Part shown: one piece after another, positions 54,527 through 63,565 of the stretch | How the letters are laid out: each line of letters opens with the position of its first letter | Numbering within the stretch: the first letter of the stretch is position 1 | Source: Brevibacillus composti | GTDB taxonomy: Bacteria; Bacillota; Bacilli; Brevibacillales; Brevibacillaceae | NCBI RefSeq assembly: GCF_016406105.1 | Contig: NZ_CP066308.1 | Span: forward strand, 569,501 to 633,500 | Length of the DNA stretch: 64,000 nt | Direction: 5' to 3' | Translations under genes and position numbers: made by a program | Notes under the pieces: model-generated | The model's database searches: none | Seen by the model: only the letters and a program-made list of their open reading frames with translations | What the model was told of the DNA's origin: nothing

Positions 54527-55373
54527 ATGCCGTATTTACAGGCGTTTGAGGCGCATTTACGTAGCAAAGACCGGAGCGAGAATACGATTTTCTGCTACAT
54601 TCGGGACGTAATGCAGTTTAACGCTTGGTATCGGGGCAAAACGGAATATGGATTGGACAAGTTGATTGAACTCGACGGTGTGGAGTACAAAAAGCATTTG
54701 CAAGCCAGCAATTTTGTATATCGTTTCCATTAACCGAAAGCTCGCCAGTATCAACGTATTTTGCCGGTGGATGCTGAAACAAGGCCATATAAAGGAAGAA
54801 ATACGGATCGAAGCGGTACGGAACCGAGATGTTCGCCAGTACAAAGGAATTGAGGATAAGGATTTATGGAAGCTGCGGAATGAGATTCACCGACACGGCA
54901 ACCGAATGCACATTGCAATTATCGAAATATTGATCGGAACCGGCATCAGGGTAAGCGAATTGGTTGGAATCCGGCTACAGGATATCGAAATCAGCGAACG
55001 TAAAGGATCATTGAGGATACAAGGCAAAGGAAATGCCCAGCGAACCCTTCCGATCAATAAGGATGTTCGAAAAGCAATTCAGCGATATATAGAGGTTCGA
55101 CCGACTACGGAATCCGAATACTTGCTGATTGGACAGCGAGGAGCATTGGAACGGAATGCGATCAATTTAATCCTGAAAAAGTACGGTGATCGGGTTAAAG
55201 TTGAAGTTACTCCTCATATGCTTCGGCATACGCTTGGGTATAGACTGGTAAAAACGACACCGCTGACGACGATTCAGCAAATTTTCGGCCACGATCATGT
55301 ATCCACAACGAATATTTACACCCTTACTACACAACAAGATATGGAATTGGCATTGACGAATATTGAGTGGTGA
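54527..55373 (+). pseudogene. Tyrosine recombinase/integrase, frameshifted
   Basis: Two overlapping frames together make one integrase of about 280 residues. The first (54527-54733) holds the SAM-like core-binding domain (EAHLRSKDRSENTIFCYIRD); the second, from about 54715, continues SINRKLASINVFCRWML and has the whole catalytic domain: GTGIRVSELVGIRL (Arg), HMLRHTLG (His-x-x-Arg), GHDHVSTTNIYTL (His and the nucleophile Tyr). The frame changes near 54715-54730 by one insertion or deletion. Programmed frameshifting is possible but no slippery heptamer is evident. Its place between terS and terL is unusual. Confidence 0.82.
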
Positions 55374-55547
55374 TGAGCCACTCTTTTTGTCGTTGTATGG
55401 GCAGGGGCACTTCGAACGGTGAAAATTGAGCCGACAGCAAAGGGAGTGGAAATTTTTGTGGTGATTTTACGGTGGAAACTCTTATTTGGTGTATAATAGA
55501 GTCGAAAAAGATAGAATCATATTGGGATTTTGGAAAGGGTGTAAAGA

Positions 55548-56147
55548 GTGGGTTTTGAAATTCCTCTGCTCGATCAGATAATATCTTTTCAAGATATCAT
55601 TGAATTAACCGATGAACAACGAGCGATTATACTTGAAGTTTCAAAAAACAAAACATTTGAACAGTGGATTGACATTGAATCGGGTGTGAAAATTCCATTG
55701 CATCCTGAACAGCGAGAAACGGTATTGAGATTGAAGAATGGCTTAGTAGCCGCGAAAGATAAACGTGAATTGGTTAAGGGTGACACAATTATTTTTACCC
55801 GACACGCAAGAGAAAGAATTGCTGTTCGTGTAGATAAATTTTCGAAAGAAGCTCCACCTACATTTGAAAGTATTTTACTTGTTGTTCAATTGGTTATTGA
55901 AAGTGATTTTGTTGATGATCATGCTGAATGGAAAGGATATCCGAAGCTCGCTTACACCTTAGTACATACTGGATATGGTGAAAAATTCAAAATTACAGTT
56001 TCCTTTGAAATGGTCGATCAAGAACATATAAAAGTGATTACAGTGAGTAATGAGCATATTAGTGAACTGACGGCTTCTCTAATGGAACTTCCAGAAATTA
56101 GCGATAAGCTTCGAGAATTTAAACGCAGTTTGCTTGGTCTTGATTGA
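55548..56147 (+). CDS. Hypothetical protein with a HARERI-type motif (DUF4258-like?)
   Basis: Protein of 199 residues; GTG start at 55548 after AAAGGGTG. The centre has FTRHARERIAVRVDKF, a His/Arg motif similar to those of DUF4258 or BrnT-like small ribonuclease toxins, and a segment KFKITVSFEMVDQEHIKVITV with a beta-strand pattern. The family is not certain. The next gene encodes a YgiT-type zinc-finger protein, a class often paired with such proteins as antitoxin, so a toxin-antitoxin-like pair is conceivable; this is inference. Confidence 0.65.
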   Translation: MGFEIPLLDQIISFQDIIELTDEQRAIILEVSKNKTFEQWIDIESGVKIPLHPEQRETVLRLKNGLVAAKDKRELVKGDTIIFTRHARERIAVRVDKFSKEAPPTFESILLVVQLVIESDFVDDHAEWKGYPKLAYTLVHTGYGEKFKITVSFEMVDQEHIKVITVSNEHISELTASLMELPEISDKLREFKRSLLGLD

Positions 56148-56208
56148 TGATGTTTATACACTGTTCAGATGTGTTATAATAACGATATCGAGGTAGGGAG
56201 GGGTTACG

Positions 56209-56460
56209 ATGGGTATTGTAGCTGAGAAAATTCGTTGCAGATGTGGAACTCCAATGCAAGAAATTGTAAAGGACATATCTTGGAGCGATTCCAATGGAAA
56301 CAAGTATACCATACGTAATGTTCCAACTCTCTGTTGCAATAAGATTGGTTGTTATGAGGAATATACCTCCTCTGGTGTGCAAATCAATGTATCAATTCTG
56401 GCAGATGAGATGCGAAAAGGTACTTTGCCAAGAACTGTTGAATATGAAGAACGATTTTAA
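56209..56460 (+). CDS. YgiT-type zinc finger protein
   Basis: Protein of 83 residues with a zinc-binding pattern CRCG near the start and CCNKIGC around residue 45, separated by a beta-rich stretch, followed by SILADEMRKGTLP. This is the N-terminal layout of YgiT/MqsA zinc fingers without the helix-turn-helix part. It may be the partner of the preceding gene. TATAAT upstream at about 56174 suggests its own promoter, and GGTAGGGAGGGG is the ribosome binding site. A hairpin and T-run follow. Confidence 0.75.
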   Translation: MGIVAEKIRCRCGTPMQEIVKDISWSDSNGNKYTIRNVPTLCCNKIGCYEEYTSSGVQINVSILADEMRKGTLPRTVEYEERF

Positions 56461-56474
56461 CTATATACTTGAAT

Positions 56475-56517
56475 AAGCCGATGAACACTTCGTAATGTTG
56501 CTGTTCTCGGCTTTTTT
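56475..56517 (+). terminator. Hairpin with T-run ahead of terL (site E)
   Basis: AAGCCGA (56475-56481) with GAACA (56483-56487) pairs with TGTTC-TCGGCTT (56502-56513), followed by TTTTT; AAAGGAG of terL begins 12 bp after the T-run. Confidence 0.75.
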
Positions 56518-56544
56518 GTTTGTACTAAGAAAGGAGCCTCTACC

Positions 56545-58149
56545 ATTGAAACAATAAACCAAGAACAACAACGCCAAACTGAACTGCTCAAACAATACAT
56601 GGAGAAGTATTTCAAGCCACCGAAAATCAAGCAACTGGTGGAAACCTTCTCCTTTTCCGAGCTTCGCAAATTAATCGGAGAGATGGACATCGAATTCTTT
56701 GCGCTATGCTACTTCCCAAAATACTTTGATCGCCAGTTTGGCAAGTTTCATAAAGAATTATTCGCAGAGTTAAAACATATGCTGGCTAATACAGGACTGA
56801 TTACGGCTTTCGGACTTCCTCGGGAACACGGAAAGTCAACGATCAGTTCTTTTTTATTTCCACTATATGCGACTCTGTACGATAAATCGCAGTTTACGTT
56901 GATTGTCTCAAGTACGGAGCAGGGCTGTTTGCCTTTCCTCGATATGATAAAAGACGAATTTGAAACCAACCAATTGCTGACAGAGGATTTTGGAGTTCGA
57001 AAAGGAAACCGCTGGAACAATAACGAAATATGGATTCGAAGTAAAAGTGGTATTGATTCCTGTATCGCCATCAGGGGTATAGATGGAAGTTTGAGAGGAA
57101 TTCATTACAAACACCTGAGGCCTCAACTGGTACTTATGGATGACCTACTTAAGGAAGATACAGCACGATCTGAAGCCAAGCGAGAACAGATCAAAAATAC
57201 ATTCACAGATGTCATCCTCCCCATCGGAACAAGGGACACGAATATTCTTATTTGCGGTACAATTTTAAACGAAGAAGACCTGATGGCTGATCTACTCAAA
57301 GGTAAAATACCTGGTGTCAGAAGTATCCGAAAGTCGGCTGTAATTCAATTTTCGGAACGAGATGATTTATGGTCAGAATGGGAAGTCAAATATAACAATT
57401 TACAAGACGAGGACAGAGTCAACACGGCTCGGTCTTTTTTTATTGCCCATAAAGATGAAATGCTCGAAGGAACCGAAATATTGTGGCCAGAATATCTGGA
57501 CTACTACTATCTCATGTGCAAGAAACAAGCGATGGGCGAAAAATCGTTTTACAAGGAACTTCAAAACAATCCGCGATCAACGGACGATTATATATTCCAG
57601 AACATTATGTATTGGGATCGTCTTCCGGAATTTGAAGAAATGGAAGTAGTCATGTACATTGACCCTGCGATCAAAGCGGGTAAAAAGAATGACTACTCTG
57701 CCATATCAATAATTGGTCAGCATCGAAAGACAAAGCAGATATATGTGATTGACGGTAATGTTTATAAACTGTTGCCGGATGATCTTTTTCAACAGGCTAT
57801 TCACAAGTTATTCACATATCCTGTGGATAAAATTGGATTTGAAGTAAATCAGGCTCAGAGCTATATGAAGCAAAAATTTGAAGAGCAGCTATGGAAGGCT
57901 AAGATATACACGCCTGTTGAGAGTATAAACTCCAAAGGCCAGAAACATGAGAGAATCATCAGCTTGGAGCCGGATGTGAAGAAAGGGCATATTCTATTCA
58001 ATTCTGCGAATATCCGATATAACAATCAGATCAAGGACTATAACCGAAATTGTAAATTTGATGATGCGCCAGATAGTTTGTATGGGGCTGTACAGTTGAT
58101 TCAATCGGTAAAAAGTCTGAAGTTTTATGATCGGAGTTTGCTTTTTTGA
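56545..58149 (+). CDS. Phage terminase large subunit
   Basis: Packaging ATPase/nuclease. ATPase: Walker A GLPREHGKS, Walker B RPQLVLMDDLLKED. RNase H-like nuclease: YIDPAIKAGKKNDYSAI and the late Asp pair KFDDAPDSLYGAV. The first ATG (56599) has no ribosome binding site, whereas AAAGGAG at 56530-56536 is 8 bp before the in-frame ATT at 56545. I therefore place the start at ATT, giving 534 residues; from ATG 56599 the protein has 516. The nuclease and ATPase motifs are intact. Confidence 0.85.
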   Translation: METINQEQQRQTELLKQYMEKYFKPPKIKQLVETFSFSELRKLIGEMDIEFFALCYFPKYFDRQFGKFHKELFAELKHMLANTGLITAFGLPREHGKSTISSFLFPLYATLYDKSQFTLIVSSTEQGCLPFLDMIKDEFETNQLLTEDFGVRKGNRWNNNEIWIRSKSGIDSCIAIRGIDGSLRGIHYKHLRPQLVLMDDLLKEDTARSEAKREQIKNTFTDVILPIGTRDTNILICGTILNEEDLMADLLKGKIPGVRSIRKSAVIQFSERDDLWSEWEVKYNNLQDEDRVNTARSFFIAHKDEMLEGTEILWPEYLDYYYLMCKKQAMGEKSFYKELQNNPRSTDDYIFQNIMYWDRLPEFEEMEVVMYIDPAIKAGKKNDYSAISIIGQHRKTKQIYVIDGNVYKLLPDDLFQQAIHKLFTYPVDKIGFEVNQAQSYMKQKFEEQLWKAKIYTPVESINSKGQKHERIISLEPDVKKGHILFNSANIRYNNQIKDYNRNCKFDDAPDSLYGAVQLIQSVKSLKFYDRSLLF

Positions 58150-58165
58150 AAATTAAAAACGGTAT

Positions 58166-59610
58166 CACTAGCGTTGCATTAATCTTTTCATACCATTCAA
58201 AATCATCATAACTTTCAGCGTTCAAGTGTTCTCAGGCATAAAAAAATCCTTTACACTGGAAAGGTCAGGTAGTTCCTGTCCAAATCCAACGCAAAGGATA
58301 GACCATGGACAAGAATACCCTATTTTCTTCATTTGGTAAATACATTTCACCCATTAATATTGTGAAATTTCAACAACGGATAGACGAAACGGATCAGGAC
58401 AAGTACGTGAAAAAGTTAACGACCAAAGCATATCTACTCCTGTTTTTGCATGCTCAACTTCAGCAACGAGAAGGACTCCGAGCCATTGCAGATGATGTTT
58501 TATCAAAGAAATTCCAGCGAGAGTTAGGACTGTCGTCGATTAGTCCCGCTCAGCTTAGTCGCAAAAACAATCGAGTAGATCCAGCTTTGCTTGAAGAAAT
58601 ATTTGTTGACCTTGTAGGGCAAATTCAGAGACACTCGGGCAACACGTATTCCCTTCGAAAAGACATGAAAATCATTGATTCTACAACGATTGGGCTGTGT
58701 TTGCAGAAGTACAAATGGGCAACTTTCCGTAAAACCAAGGCTGGCATCAAACTTCATCTTCGTCTCGTCTTTGCCGACTAGGGGGATGTGTATCCTGAAA
58801 AAATAACCATCACGGGTGCCAAGTCCAATGACCGCACTCAAATGGAATCGTTGATTGATGAGATCGGTATGATGTACGTCTTTGATCGAGGGTATGTGGA
58901 TTATGAAAAATTTGATGAATACACGGACAAAGGCATCTTTTTCGCTTCTCGTCTAAAAGATAACGCCGAAATCCGTCATCTTTATGAATTCAAAATCCCC
59001 TTGGAAAGCTCCGTTTTATCGGATTCCATGATCCTTCTTGGAACGCCTCAAAAGCGGGTAGATAACGTGCTGCGACTCATTGAAACGCTTGATTCGAAGG
59101 GAAATCTCATTCGAATCATTACGAATCGGTTCGACCTGGAAGCAGAAGAACTCAGCGACATCTATCGTTGGCGTTGGCAAATTGAGCTGTTTTTCAAGTG
59201 GATAAAGCAGCATGTAAAGATCAAGAACTTCTATGGAACGAGTGAAAATGCGGTACGAAACCAAGTATTACTCGCACTCATTGCCTACTGCCTGTTGCTC
59301 CTTGTCAAACTGGAACAAAACAGTCAGCACAGCTTGTTGCAGATCAGGAGATGGCTAAAAGTGTTTCTTTGGCAAACGTTCGAACAATGGATAGGTAGAA
59401 TGAATTACCAGTCCAAACGAACATCCAGAGGGCGACAGAAAAGGAATTAGGTATTGGTTGCTGTTATCACGATTGTAATAAATGTATAAAACTACCAAAT
59501 GGACAGTGGCTACCTTTTGCTTGGTTGCTGCCGTTTTTGGTTGTGTAGCTGAAAATGTCATTCAGAATACTTTGACAAATTACGAACGCATTTTTTATGC
59601 AACGCTAGTG
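58166..59610 (+). mobile_element. IS4-family insertion sequence, copy B (1445 bp)
   Basis: Ends CACTAGCGTTGCAT (58166) and complement (59610) match those of copy A. A 9-bp target duplication AAACGGTAT flanks it at 58157-58165 and 59611-59619. It has inserted 16 bp after the terL stop and separates terL from the rest of the head genes. Its transposase has an in-frame stop. Confidence 0.9.
58305..59450 (+). pseudogene. IS4-family transposase with in-frame TAG
   Basis: The frame from ATG 58305 to 59450 is continuous but for TAG at 58779-58781, in the middle of the segment that reads FCDPDTVYPEK in copy A and FAD-stop-GDVYPEK here. All DDE and YREK motifs lie intact around it (IIDSTTIGL, MYVFDRGYVDY, YRWRWQIELFFKWIK). 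A single substitution would restore it. Readthrough or suppression cannot be excluded. Confidence 0.85.
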
Positions 59611-59704
59611 AAACGGTATATATTTAGGTAAAATTATGGAGCTAATGAAGGATTTCCTATCACTATATCGAAATATTATTCACTAAGCTATTGGGGGAAT
59701 AACC

Positions 59705-60100
59705 ATGTATCAAAACAAAATAGCTATGATCGCTGCAAATCCCAAATTAGTTGGGAAACTATGTGATCTTATTGGTTCGATGCCTAATATTGACTTTCCG
59801 ACAATGGGTGGCAAGGTGTTTTGGGATACCTTAGCTGAGTCAGGTGGCTGGAAGCTTCAAAAAAATAAATTAACCGATCATTGTAGACTAATCGATCCTA
59901 GTAATATTAGAAGAGCATGGGGATCAGAACGAGCTATGATGAGTGCTTTGGAGAGATTGCAACCATCAACTCCTGTTTCAAATGATTATACTCCGGGATA
60001 TACATCAAATTCTGAATCAAGAAAGGTATTTTGCCCAAATTGTGGTCAGAAAGTACCAGAAGGTAGATTTTGCAAAGAATGTGGATCGCGAATGGATTAA
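59705..60100 (+). CDS. Hypothetical protein with C-terminal zinc ribbon
   Basis: Protein of 131 residues. The first ~95 residues form a compact domain (LVGKLCDLIGSMPNIDFPTM, LQKNKLTDHCRLIDPSNIRR), and the end is a zinc ribbon with two CxxC pairs (FCPNCGQKVPEGRFCKECG). I do not recognise the N-terminal domain. GGGGGAATAACC precedes the ATG. It lies between terL and the portal gene but has no clear phage role; its own upstream region contains the end of the IS. Confidence 0.7.
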   Translation: MYQNKIAMIAANPKLVGKLCDLIGSMPNIDFPTMGGKVFWDTLAESGGWKLQKNKLTDHCRLIDPSNIRRAWGSERAMMSALERLQPSTPVSNDYTPGYTSNSESRKVFCPNCGQKVPEGRFCKECGSRMD

Positions 60101-60132
60101 CTGATTGTGTATTTAGTAGCAAGTGTCTTGTG

Positions 60133-60159
60133 CCTGTGTCCTATGGATGCAGGTTTTTT
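60133..60159 (+). terminator. Hairpin with T-run ahead of the portal gene (site F)
   Basis: CCTGTGTCC (60133-60141) pairs with GGATGCAGG (60145-60153) around TAT, followed by TTTTTT; AAAGGA of the portal gene starts 9 bp later. Confidence 0.7.
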
Positions 60160-60183
60160 ATATTTCTGAAAGGAAATGATGCA

Positions 60184-61479
60184 ATGCAAATAACCGAATC
60201 AATCATATTAGAGTGTCTAAACGAACTCAATCAAGCCGCGCTAACCAAACAGAAATATTTGGATTACTACAACGGCAATCACGCTATCTTGAAGGATTAC
60301 GCCATGCAGGAGAGCCGAAGTAACCGGAAGCTTATCTTTAACTTTCCCCGCAAGTTCGTGGACAATGAGGTAGGCTATCTGCTTGGCAAGCCAGTGAATT
60401 ACGTTTCAAAGTCGGACAATGATACCGTCATCCATAAAATCGATTTACATACGAACCATTGGGATAAGGAGCATAACATTAATCTTCGGAAGCAAAGTGA
60501 AATCTTCGGTGAGAGTTACGAACTGAATTACGTCGATTCCGATGGGCAGTTTTCGGCCATGGTACTCACCCCACTCAATGCTTACGTCTTGGAAGACGGA
60601 ACCGCAGATCGAAATGTACTGCTTGGGCTACATAAATTTACCCGCAGATTTGACGATAAAGTTTACTTGGACATTTATACCGGCAATGAAATCTTACATT
60701 ATGAAATTGTCAACGGCAGCGATAATCACAGTAAATCACCAGAGCTAAAATATATCGATAAGCACAATCACATCTTTGGAAGAGTCCCCCTTATCTCCTG
60801 TCCAGCGAATACGGAGAGAAAAAGCGGCTTCCAAGATGTGATTTCTCTTTTTGATGCCTATAATGCTCTGAACTCGGATCTCGTCAACGAAATTGCCGAT
60901 CATCGCAACGCCTATTTGGTCATCGAGAACGCAAAGCTGGAAGCCGAGGATTTATTGAATATGAAGAAAATGGGCATCATCCAGGTTCCGGCTGGTGGTA
61001 AGGTTTCATGGTTGACCAAGGAGATCAATGATTCCTTCGTTAAAAATGAACTCGATAACATCGAACGAAAAATTTTCGACATGATGGATCAAGTCAATTT
61101 TAACGAGAATTGGGCAAGCAATACCTCCTCCCTAGCTCTTCGGAATAAACTGCTCAATCTCGAAAATCGAGTGGCTATGAGAGAAGCCTTCATGGAAAAA
61201 ACAATCAAGCAACGGTTACGCAATTTCTTCACCTATCTCCTGAAAAAAGAAGGAGTACAGTACGACTATCGGGATATTGCAGTCAAGTTTACCCGCAATT
61301 TGCCAACCGATTTGACGGGGCTTGCTGATATCATTGTGAAGTTGCAACAGGTTGTATCTCAAGAAAGTTTGCTTTCCCTCTTACCTTTTGTAGAGAATCC
61401 AAAACTGGAATTGAACAAGTTTAAAGCCGAACAGCAACGATTAACCGATATGACTGAGGTAGTTCCGAATGCAGAATAA
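60184..61479 (+). CDS. Phage portal protein (SPP1 gp6-like)
   Basis: Portal protein of 431 residues from ATG 60184 (AAAGGA upstream). Recognisable parts are QKYLDYYNGNHAILKDY near the start, NRKLIFNFPRKFVDNEVGYLLGKP, FNENWASNTSSLALRNKL near the clip/stem region and a helical C terminus (LADIIVKLQQVVSQESLLSLLPFVENP). This pattern is that of the SPP1-type portal family that forms the ring at the packaging vertex. It overlaps the next gene by 11 bp. Confidence 0.9.
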   Translation: MQITESIILECLNELNQAALTKQKYLDYYNGNHAILKDYAMQESRSNRKLIFNFPRKFVDNEVGYLLGKPVNYVSKSDNDTVIHKIDLHTNHWDKEHNINLRKQSEIFGESYELNYVDSDGQFSAMVLTPLNAYVLEDGTADRNVLLGLHKFTRRFDDKVYLDIYTGNEILHYEIVNGSDNHSKSPELKYIDKHNHIFGRVPLISCPANTERKSGFQDVISLFDAYNALNSDLVNEIADHRNAYLVIENAKLEAEDLLNMKKMGIIQVPAGGKVSWLTKEINDSFVKNELDNIERKIFDMMDQVNFNENWASNTSSLALRNKLLNLENRVAMREAFMEKTIKQRLRNFFTYLLKKEGVQYDYRDIAVKFTRNLPTDLTGLADIIVKLQQVVSQESLLSLLPFVENPKLELNKFKAEQQRLTDMTEVVPNAE

Positions 61480-61861
61480 AAATAAAATCAAGCAACTCGT
61501 TAAAAACAATTGTGCTTGCTATCTTGGTGATAAGCATGGCATTTCGAATTATTGCTGTTGGAAGGATGGATCGTGCGAATTTTTCGGACAAGAAGAACCT
61601 CTTCCTCATTGCGGGTACTTTGAAAATGGAGTGTTGCCAACAGACGACAAGCTGGAACGAGAATATAAATCAGAGCGAAGTATGGACGTTGAGAGAAAGA
61701 CAGCCAAGCCGAAAGTGAACTGTCAGAAATGTGGGGAGACATTTTCGGCTAATTCTAACCGGCAGCTGTATTGTGAAAAATGCAGGAAAAAGAATCATAA
61801 TGAAAAGTCAAAATTACGGATGCAGCAGATGAGAAAAAACAGGCTTGATGTTACGCTTTAG
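61469..61861 (+). CDS. Cysteine-rich hypothetical phage protein
   Basis: Protein of 130 residues with an N-terminal cysteine-rich part (VKNNCACYLGDKHG, YCCWKDGSCEFFG, HCGYFENGVLP) and a C-terminal zinc-ribbon-like part (NCQKCGETF, YCEKCRKKN). The first part recalls the Cys_rich_VLP domain of mobile elements; the second resembles a phage-type zinc finger. The start overlaps the portal stop, and the ribosome binding site is inside portal. Function unknown. Confidence 0.7.
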   Translation: MQNKNKIKQLVKNNCACYLGDKHGISNYCCWKDGSCEFFGQEEPLPHCGYFENGVLPTDDKLEREYKSERSMDVERKTAKPKVNCQKCGETFSANSNRQLYCEKCRKKNHNEKSKLRMQQMRKNRLDVTL

Positions 61862-61908
61862 GGGTTCAAAAAAGCTATATAAATCAAGGATGGCAAATAC
61901 CCAAAATA

Positions 61909-61946
61909 GAGGGGCTGGTATGTTTGTACCTATTCCTCACTTTTTT
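61909..61946 (+). terminator. Hairpin with T-run (site H)
   Basis: GAGGGG-GGTA (61909-61920) pairs with TACC-CCTC (61927-61938) with internal mismatches, followed by six T residues. It lies 95 bp before the ribosome binding site of the scaffold gene, so it may be an ordinary terminator. Confidence 0.5.
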
Positions 61947-62052
61947 ACTTTCTAATGCGTAACTTGACTGTCCTGAGTAAGACATTAAACTGCTCCAAAA
62001 AAATTGATGCGTGTTCGGTTCTACGGAGTCGAATGGGCTATAAAGGAGACTA

Positions 62053-62673
62053 ATGATAATGAATTTGGAACAAGTGAAGCAATTTATTGAGGAAAACAAA
62101 ACGAATGAGGAATTGCAATCGTATCTTCAGGGCTTGAATCCTTACAGCGTCGAAGGTATCGAACGGTTTATTCAATCGAACAAAGAAGCCAAAAGTTGGT
62201 TCGACAGCACAGTCGATAAGCGGTTAGCGAAATCGCTGGAAACATGGAAAGCGAATCATTTGGAAAGCCTGATTTCCGAAGAAATCAAGAAACGTTTCCC
62301 CGCCAAAGATGAAAAGGAGATCGAAGTCGAACGTTTACGGGCAGAAATTGAAAACATGAAGCAGGAAAAACTCCGTGAACGATTGACCAGTCAAGCCATC
62401 AAAATAGCCAGTGAAAAGAAACTTCCACTCTCGTTAGTGGATTTTTTTATTGGCGCAGATGAGGCAACCACGACTGCCAATCTGACTGCACTCGAACAAT
62501 CATTTCAATCGGCAGTACAGCAACAAGTGGAACAACGGCTGAAAGGTGAAGGTTATACGCCTCCTGCTGATTCAACAAGAAAGACATTTACGCTGGATGC
62601 CCTCAAGGGAATGTCCCAAGATGAAATCAACAAGAATTGGGAGCAAGTGAAACAGGCATTACAAAACAAATAA
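62053..62673 (+). CDS. Phage scaffold-like protein (DUF4355)
   Basis: Helical, charged protein of 206 residues with a central coiled coil (SEEIKKRFPAKDEKEIEVER, AEIENMKQEKLRERL) and a C-terminal DALKGMSQDEINKNWEQVK tail. This is the pattern of DUF4355/GP20 scaffold proteins that assist capsid assembly, and its position directly before the capsid gene supports that. ATG 62053 and 62059 both follow AAAGGAG. Confidence 0.82.
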   Translation: MIMNLEQVKQFIEENKTNEELQSYLQGLNPYSVEGIERFIQSNKEAKSWFDSTVDKRLAKSLETWKANHLESLISEEIKKRFPAKDEKEIEVERLRAEIENMKQEKLRERLTSQAIKIASEKKLPLSLVDFFIGADEATTTANLTALEQSFQSAVQQQVEQRLKGEGYTPPADSTRKTFTLDALKGMSQDEINKNWEQVKQALQNK

Positions 62674-62700
62674 AACGCGAAAGGACAAGGTGATTAGAAT

Positions 62701-63531
62701 ATGTCAGTTACTAATTTTATTCCTACAATCTGGAGCGCAAGGCTCAATGAGAACTTTAAGAAAAATCTGGTTTATGGAAATGTGGTCAATACCGATTATG
62801 AAGGTGAGATCAAAGGTCAAGGCTCCACCGTTAAAATAAACTCGATTGGAGCTGTAACCATCGGCAATTATGATAAGTCAATTGGTATCGGCAATCCGGA
62901 AGAACTCGACTCTACGCAAAAGAATCTGGTCATCGATCAAGCCAAGTTTTTCAATTTTCAGGTCGATGATGTGGATGCCGCGCAAGCCAATGTTGATTTA
63001 CTCGATGGCGGAATTCAAGAAGCCGCTTACGGACTTGCGAATGTCGTTGACCAATATATTGCGGGATTTTACACCGAAGTGAAAGCCGAAAACGTGATTG
63101 GCAGTGATACTACGCCCGTTGTTCCAACCAAAGACACGGCTTATGACCTGTTGGTGGATTTGGGCGTGATTCTGGATGAAAACGATGTGCCTGAAACCGA
63201 CCGATTTGTCGTCGTTCCGGCGTTCTTTTACGGATTGCTCGTCAAAGATCCTCGATTTACAAAGGATGTCAATGTGATGAGAACGGGCTTTGTCGGCAAT
63301 ATCGATAACATGGCGGTCTACAAATCCAATAATGTGCCAAATAACGCAGGAGCCAAGTATAAAATCATGGCGGGTCATAAGAGTGCCATTGCTTTTGCTG
63401 GACAAGTAGACTCAGTTGAAGCGTATCGTCCAGAGAAGCAATTCTCCGATGCGATCAAAGGTTTGCAAGTGTTCGGAGCCAAGTGCATCAAGCCTGAAGG
63501 ATTGGCTGTGCTTACGGCAAACAAGTCCTAA
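62701..63531 (+). CDS. Phage major capsid protein
   Basis: Predicted head protein of 276 residues: FIPTIWSARLNENFKKNLVY at the start, TVKINSIGAVTIGNY, FNFQVDDVDAAQANVDL, FVVVPAFFYGLLVKDPRF and GHKSAIAFAGQVDSVEAYRP. These are features of HK97-fold coat proteins of the P22-like/Siphovirus type in Gram-positive phages. It is preceded by the scaffold gene and followed by head-completion genes. The ATG follows AAGGACAAGGTGATT. Confidence 0.85.
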   Translation: MSVTNFIPTIWSARLNENFKKNLVYGNVVNTDYEGEIKGQGSTVKINSIGAVTIGNYDKSIGIGNPEELDSTQKNLVIDQAKFFNFQVDDVDAAQANVDLLDGGIQEAAYGLANVVDQYIAGFYTEVKAENVIGSDTTPVVPTKDTAYDLLVDLGVILDENDVPETDRFVVVPAFFYGLLVKDPRFTKDVNVMRTGFVGNIDNMAVYKSNNVPNNAGAKYKIMAGHKSAIAFAGQVDSVEAYRPEKQFSDAIKGLQVFGAKCIKPEGLAVLTANKS

Positions 63532-63565
63532 TCGAAAATACATTATTTATAGACGAAATACGTTC

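Noticed and set aside
54385..54567. 60-codon frame on the minus strand between terS and the recombinase
   Set aside because: No ribosome binding site and it overlaps the recombinase start antisense.
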